Positions 5,626-7,907 of a DNA stretch of 7,907 nt are shown here, piece by piece; position 1 is the stretch's first letter; the number at the start of each line of letters is the position of its first letter. This DNA is from an uncultured Collinsella sp. (GTDB lineage Bacteria; Actinomycetota; Coriobacteriia; Coriobacteriales; Coriobacteriaceae). The stretch covers positions 1-7,907 of the forward strand of contig USNX01000049.1 in the NCBI GenBank assembly GCA_900556205.1. Direction: 5' to 3'. The notes under the pieces were generated by a model. That model searched no databases. It was not told where the DNA came from and saw only the letters and a list, made by a program, of their open reading frames with translations. The position numbers and the translations under genes were made by a program.

Positions 5626-6630
5626 GTGGATGTACAGCAGCTAGAAGAGGCTTGGGCTTTGAGGACCGGCGCGCGTGAGGCGCAGTTGCTTGCGGCCCCG
5701 CATGTGCCGGCAGGGCTGTCGCAGCTGCTGATTGTGCGTCCCTGCGACCGCCTGGTGGCCTTTGCGGATGACTTTGTCGATGCGTTTGCGAGCGGCTTTG
5801 ATTGCTGCGATGTCGCGCTGGTGGGCTCGCCGTCCGCCGAGGCGTTTGCCGCTGCGTCCGAGGGCTTTGATGCTTCGTTTGATGCCGAGGGGCCGCACCT
5901 GTGGTGGTTCGTTAACTCCATCGGCGGGTTTGGTCTGCGTGTGCCCGATCTGCGTGCGCTGGGTCGGGCGGCGCGTGAGGCCCATGCGCTGCTGGTTGTT
6001 GACAACACCGTGGCGTCGGCTTTTGGCTGCGATCCGCTGCGGCTGGGTGCCGTGCTGTCGCTCGAGGCGCTCGACCGCGTGTGTGCCGGTAAGGCTCCAC
6101 GCAAGCTCGTTGCTGCTTCGGTGGCGCGCTCGCAGCTCAAGCGCCATCGTGTGGATGCTGCTGCCGAGTGCGCACATGCCCTGCTTGAGGGCTGCGGCTT
6201 GGCTAAGCTTAATTTGCCTGCTGGCGAGGCCGCTGTGCTGGAGCGGGGACTGGACTCGCTCGATGTCCGCATGCAGGCACACCTCGACCGTGCCCGTGCG
6301 CTGGCAGAGTATCTGGCCGCCAACGAGATGGTGCGCAACGTGCGCTATCCTGGGCTGAGCTCGCATCCCGACCATGCGGTTGCAACGGGAATCCTCGAGC
6401 ACGGCTTTGGCCCGGCAGTTGAATTTGACCTTATCGAGCGTAGCGCGGGCGAGCTGTTCGATGCTTTGCCGGGGGAGTTTCGTACATTGCCCGCTGGCGG
6501 CGCAACGACGCGCCTTTCGGCCCCACGTGGCAAGCAGGGGAGCACCATCCGCCTCTTCGCCGGCACCGACGACCCCTTGGTTGTAGCGTCCACCCTGGAC
6601 AACGCCCTTCGTAAATTAGCTACTTTTTAA
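5626..6630 (+). CDS. Degenerate Cys/Met-metabolism PLP-enzyme homologue, probably lacking the catalytic lysine
   Basis: The 334-residue protein aligns by eye with the cystathionine gamma-synthase / O-acetylhomoserine sulfhydrylase family (usually about 380-400 residues). Recognisable blocks are LLVVDNT (122-128) with Asp126, the Asp that contacts the PLP pyridine nitrogen; YPGLSSHPDH (241-250); GFGPAVEFDL; and the C-terminal IRLFAGTDD (308-316) with carboxylate-binding Arg309. Two features are missing. The N-terminal strand with the YSRxxNPT-type motif is absent. In an ungapped alignment from Asp126, the PLP-binding Lys (normally in SxTK, 25 residues later) falls on Arg151. Lys156 and Lys160 are nearby but out of register. 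The protein may therefore be a non-catalytic paralogue, or an enzyme with changed chemistry. I chose the GTG at 5626 because AAGGGG (5611-5616) lies 9 nt before it; TTG 5602 and ATG 5608 are in or beside the terminator T-tract. The frame is intact throughout. Function unknown. Confidence 0.75.
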   Translation: MDVQQLEEAWALRTGAREAQLLAAPHVPAGLSQLLIVRPCDRLVAFADDFVDAFASGFDCCDVALVGSPSAEAFAAASEGFDASFDAEGPHLWWFVNSIGGFGLRVPDLRALGRAAREAHALLVVDNTVASAFGCDPLRLGAVLSLEALDRVCAGKAPRKLVAASVARSQLKRHRVDAAAECAHALLEGCGLAKLNLPAGEAAVLERGLDSLDVRMQAHLDRARALAEYLAANEMVRNVRYPGLSSHPDHAVATGILEHGFGPAVEFDLIERSAGELFDALPGEFRTLPAGGATTRLSAPRGKQGSTIRLFAGTDDPLVVASTLDNALRKLATF

Positions 6631-6964
6631 TACTTGCGATGAGGTCGTTTGCTTTGGTGGCAATGATGTTGTTGATGTCGGCCTGCAGCTCCTCGTAGAC
6701 CGCTATGGCTCGCTCGCCGGCGGGGGTGAGGGTGGATCCGCGGGCGCCGTCGCGCTCGATGAGCTTGCAGCCCAGCTGCCCTTCAGCCTCGTTCACAATG
6801 CGCCAGGCCTTGGAATACGCCATGCCCATGCTCTTGGCGGCGCGGTTAAGCGAATGCTCGCGGGCAATACCCTGCAGCAGCAAGACGCAGCCGTGACCAA
6901 ACACGCCCGGCAGATCTTTGTCGCACGCTTGAATGACCAACTTTGCCGTCGTCTTGTACTTCAT
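6620..6964 (-). CDS. ModE-like winged helix-turn-helix protein, DNA-binding domain only
   Basis: This 114-residue protein matches the N-terminal DNA-binding domain of molybdate regulator ModE and related LysR-type winged helices. The helix-turn-helix spans about residues 37-58 (SLNRAAKSMGMAYSKAWRIV), followed by a recognition and wing region (EAEGQLGCKLIERD, then GSTLTPAGERAI at 76-87) and a C-terminal helix (88-112). The TOBE-type molybdate-binding domain of full ModE (about 260 residues) is absent, so how it senses a ligand, if at all, is unknown. The ATG (complement of 6962-6964) follows a GGAG-containing stretch. The gene converges on the PLP-like gene and their ends overlap by 11 bp (6620-6630), with no terminator visible between them. 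It is a likely regulator of molybdenum- or redox-related genes, possibly elsewhere; its target cannot be read from this window. Confidence 0.82.
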   Translation of the reverse strand: MKYKTTAKLVIQACDKDLPGVFGHGCVLLLQGIAREHSLNRAAKSMGMAYSKAWRIVNEAEGQLGCKLIERDGARGSTLTPAGERAIAVYEELQADINNIIATKANDLIASIKK

Positions 6965-6987
6965 ACGCTCCGCGTCTCCCCGCTAAA

Positions 6988-7006
6988 GTGTTTGCTGGGC
7001 AAACGC
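6988..7006. repeat. Inverted repeat upstream of the ModE-like gene, candidate operator
   Basis: GTGTTTGC (6988-6995) and GCAAACGC (6999-7006) form an 8-base inverted repeat with one G-T mismatch, around TGG. A second small inverted repeat, ACGCA / TGCGT, follows at 7003-7017. On the - strand TTGACG (7020-7015) resembles a -35 box for the ModE-like gene, although no matching -10 box is seen. The site is placed where an autoregulating winged-helix protein could bind. It does not resemble the known E. coli ModE box. Confidence 0.35.
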
Positions 7007-7049
7007 AAAGTCTGCGTCAAACCCTCGTGTGCTCTTCTTAAATCATGCA

Positions 7050-7078
7050 TTGTAGCAGTCAAAGTGCGTTAAGATACT
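7050..7078 (+). promoter_or_regulatory. Candidate guaB promoter
   Basis: TTGTAG (7050-7055) and GATACT (7073-7078) are separated by 17 bp and match sigma-70 boxes at 3 and 4 of 6 positions; TAAGAT (7070-7075) is an alternative -10 box. Transcription would begin near 7085 and give a leader of about 70 nt before guaB. Confidence 0.4.
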
Positions 7079-7080
7079 TC

Positions 7081-7139
7081 CCCAGTATTGGGCGCCCAAG
7101 GTTGGGCTGGGTCCTACGAGGCCTGCAGCCGACCGGTCG
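7081..7139 (+). repeat. Overlapping palindromes in the guaB leader
   Basis: Three mutually exclusive inverted repeats share the same bases: CCCA/TGGG (7081-7092), the perfect 12-bp palindrome TTGGGCGCCCAA (7088-7099), and GCCCAA/TTGGGC (7094-7107). A longer-range pairing CCCAG/CTGGG (7081-7085 with 7107-7111) is also possible. A perfect 10-bp palindrome, CGACCGGTCG, follows at 7130-7139. No known purine riboswitch core was recognised. The region may be an operator at the start site or a switching leader RNA. Confidence 0.45.
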
Positions 7140-7157
7140 CATGGAAAAAGGAGAAAC

Positions 7158-7907
7158 ATGGCTACGTTCTTTCCCGGTGAGTCCCACACGTTTTCGGAGT
7201 ATCTGCTGGTCCCTGGTTACTCGTCCTCGCAGTGCATCCCCAACAACGTCTCTCTTAAGACGCCGCTGACCCGCTTTAAGCGCGGTGAGAAGCCGGCAAT
7301 CACCCTGAACATCCCCATGGTTTCCGCCATCATGCAGTCCGTCTCGGGCGTCGACATGGGTGTCGCGCTCGCTACCGAGGGCGGCCTGTCCTTCATTTAC
7401 GGTTCCCAGAGCGCCGAGTCCGAGGCCGCCATGGTCAAGGCCGTCAAGGATCACAAGGCCGGCTTCGTTCAGTCCGATTCCACGCTGACCCCCGACATGA
7501 CCATGGAGCAGGTCATTGAGCTCAAGGAGAAGACCGGCCACTCCACCATGCCGGTTACCGACGACGGCACTCCCAAGGGCAAGCTCCTGGGCATCGTCAC
7601 CAGCCGTGACTATCGCCCCAGTCGCGATGACCACCAGACGAAGGTCTCCGAGTTCATGACCCCGCGTGAGCAGCTCATCGTGGGCGACAAGAATATCAGC
7701 CTCAAGGTTGCCAACGACGTCATCTGGGACAACAAGCTCAACGCCCTGCCTATCGTCGACGACAATGATCACCTTATGGGCATCGTCTTCCGCAAGGACT
7801 ACGACAGCCATAAGACCAACCCCAACGAGCTACTCGATAACGACAAGCGCTACATGGTCGGCGCCGGTATCAACACCCGCGACTATGCCGAGCGCGTGCC
7901 GCTGCTC
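7158..7907 (+). CDS. guaB: IMP dehydrogenase (3' end outside window)
   Basis: The first 250 residues are visible and the frame is open to the window edge. IMPDH oxidises IMP to XMP with NAD+, the committed step to guanine nucleotides. Visible parts are the start of the TIM barrel (YLLVPGYSS, then [13 protein letters not shown] and [14 protein letters not shown]), an inserted CBS pair (first about 115-158, second about 162-216, including KVSEFMTP and LNALPIVDD) and the return to the barrel at VGAGINTRD (234-242). The catalytic-cysteine loop and flap lie beyond the window. The ATG at 7158 has a strong ribosome site (AAGGAG, 7148-7153, 4 nt away). The sequence departs from the common bacterial form and recalls the IMPDH of Tritrichomonas foetus, as judged from memory. 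Codons are strongly biased to C-ending forms, as expected of a highly expressed housekeeping gene. Confidence 0.93.
   Translation, partial: MATFFPGESHTFSEYLLVPGYSSSQCIPNNVSLKTPLTRFKRGEKPAITLNIPMVSAIMQSVSGVDMGVALATEGGLSFIYGSQSAESEAAMVKAVKDHKAGFVQSDSTLTPDMTMEQVIELKEKTGHSTMPVTDDGTPKGKLLGIVTSRDYRPSRDDHQTKVSEFMTPREQLIVGDKNISLKVANDVIWDNKLNALPIVDDNDHLMGIVFRKDYDSHKTNPNELLDNDKRYMVGAGINTRDYAERVPLL

Noticed and set aside
5641..6402. - strand open frame opposite the PLP-like gene (253 codons)
   Set aside because: The + frame shows family motifs and a proper ribosome site, and the antisense frame shows neither.
7141..7157. ATG at 7141 as a guaB start or leader peptide
   Set aside because: It is out of frame with guaB, has no ribosome site of its own, and the AAGGAG between it and 7158 clearly serves guaB.
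6965..7157. Purine riboswitch ahead of guaB
   Set aside because: I looked for the conserved purine-riboswitch junction and loop elements and could not place them; the palindromes are reported as unexplained instead.
7059..7811. - strand open frame opposite guaB (250 codons)
   Set aside because: It is antisense to clear IMPDH coding sequence and its acidic, Val/Asp/Gly-rich translation is typical of a codon-bias shadow.

Overview
The window looks like chromosomal DNA of a moderately GC-rich Gram-positive gut anaerobe. The best guess is a Coriobacteriia member such as Collinsella. That is inferred from base composition, codon use and the gene families present; no rRNA or other marker here proves it. 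I see no tRNA, rRNA, CRISPR array, insertion sequence or phage gene, and genes fill nearly all of it.

Layout from left to right: (1) The 3' part of a VTC-domain polyphosphate polymerase gene (1-610) and, 3 nt on, a gene for a DUF4956 membrane protein (614-1279). They form a compact two-gene cassette. (2) A sucrose-use locus, all on the + strand: a LacI-family regulator (1323-2303), a sucrose-type PTS permease EIIBC (scrA, 2489-3889) and a GH32 sucrose-6-phosphate hydrolase (scrB, 3997-5529). Two identical 15-bp copies of a perfect LacI/CRE-type operator lie between regulator and permease. A strong intrinsic terminator closes the locus at 5568-5603. (3) A gene (5626-6630) for a shortened homologue of the Cys/Met-metabolism PLP enzymes that seems to have lost the PLP-binding lysine. 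Its 3' end overlaps by 11 bp the end of a convergent gene for a small ModE-like DNA-binding protein (6620-6964, - strand). (4) A 193-bp divergent intergenic region with several inverted repeats, then the 5' half of guaB (IMP dehydrogenase, 7158 to the window end). This guaB resembles the unusual IMPDH type known from the protist Tritrichomonas foetus.

In the sucrose locus, EIIBC would import sucrose as sucrose-6-phosphate, ScrB would split it to glucose-6-phosphate and fructose, and the LacI protein probably represses scrA from the paired operators. No EIIA domain and no fructokinase are encoded here, so both must come from elsewhere.

No complete new system is evident. The items most worth a second look are the PLP-fold apparent pseudoenzyme at 5626-6630, the terminator hairpin lying between that gene's candidate -10 box and its start, the duplicated operators, and the protist-like IMPDH.
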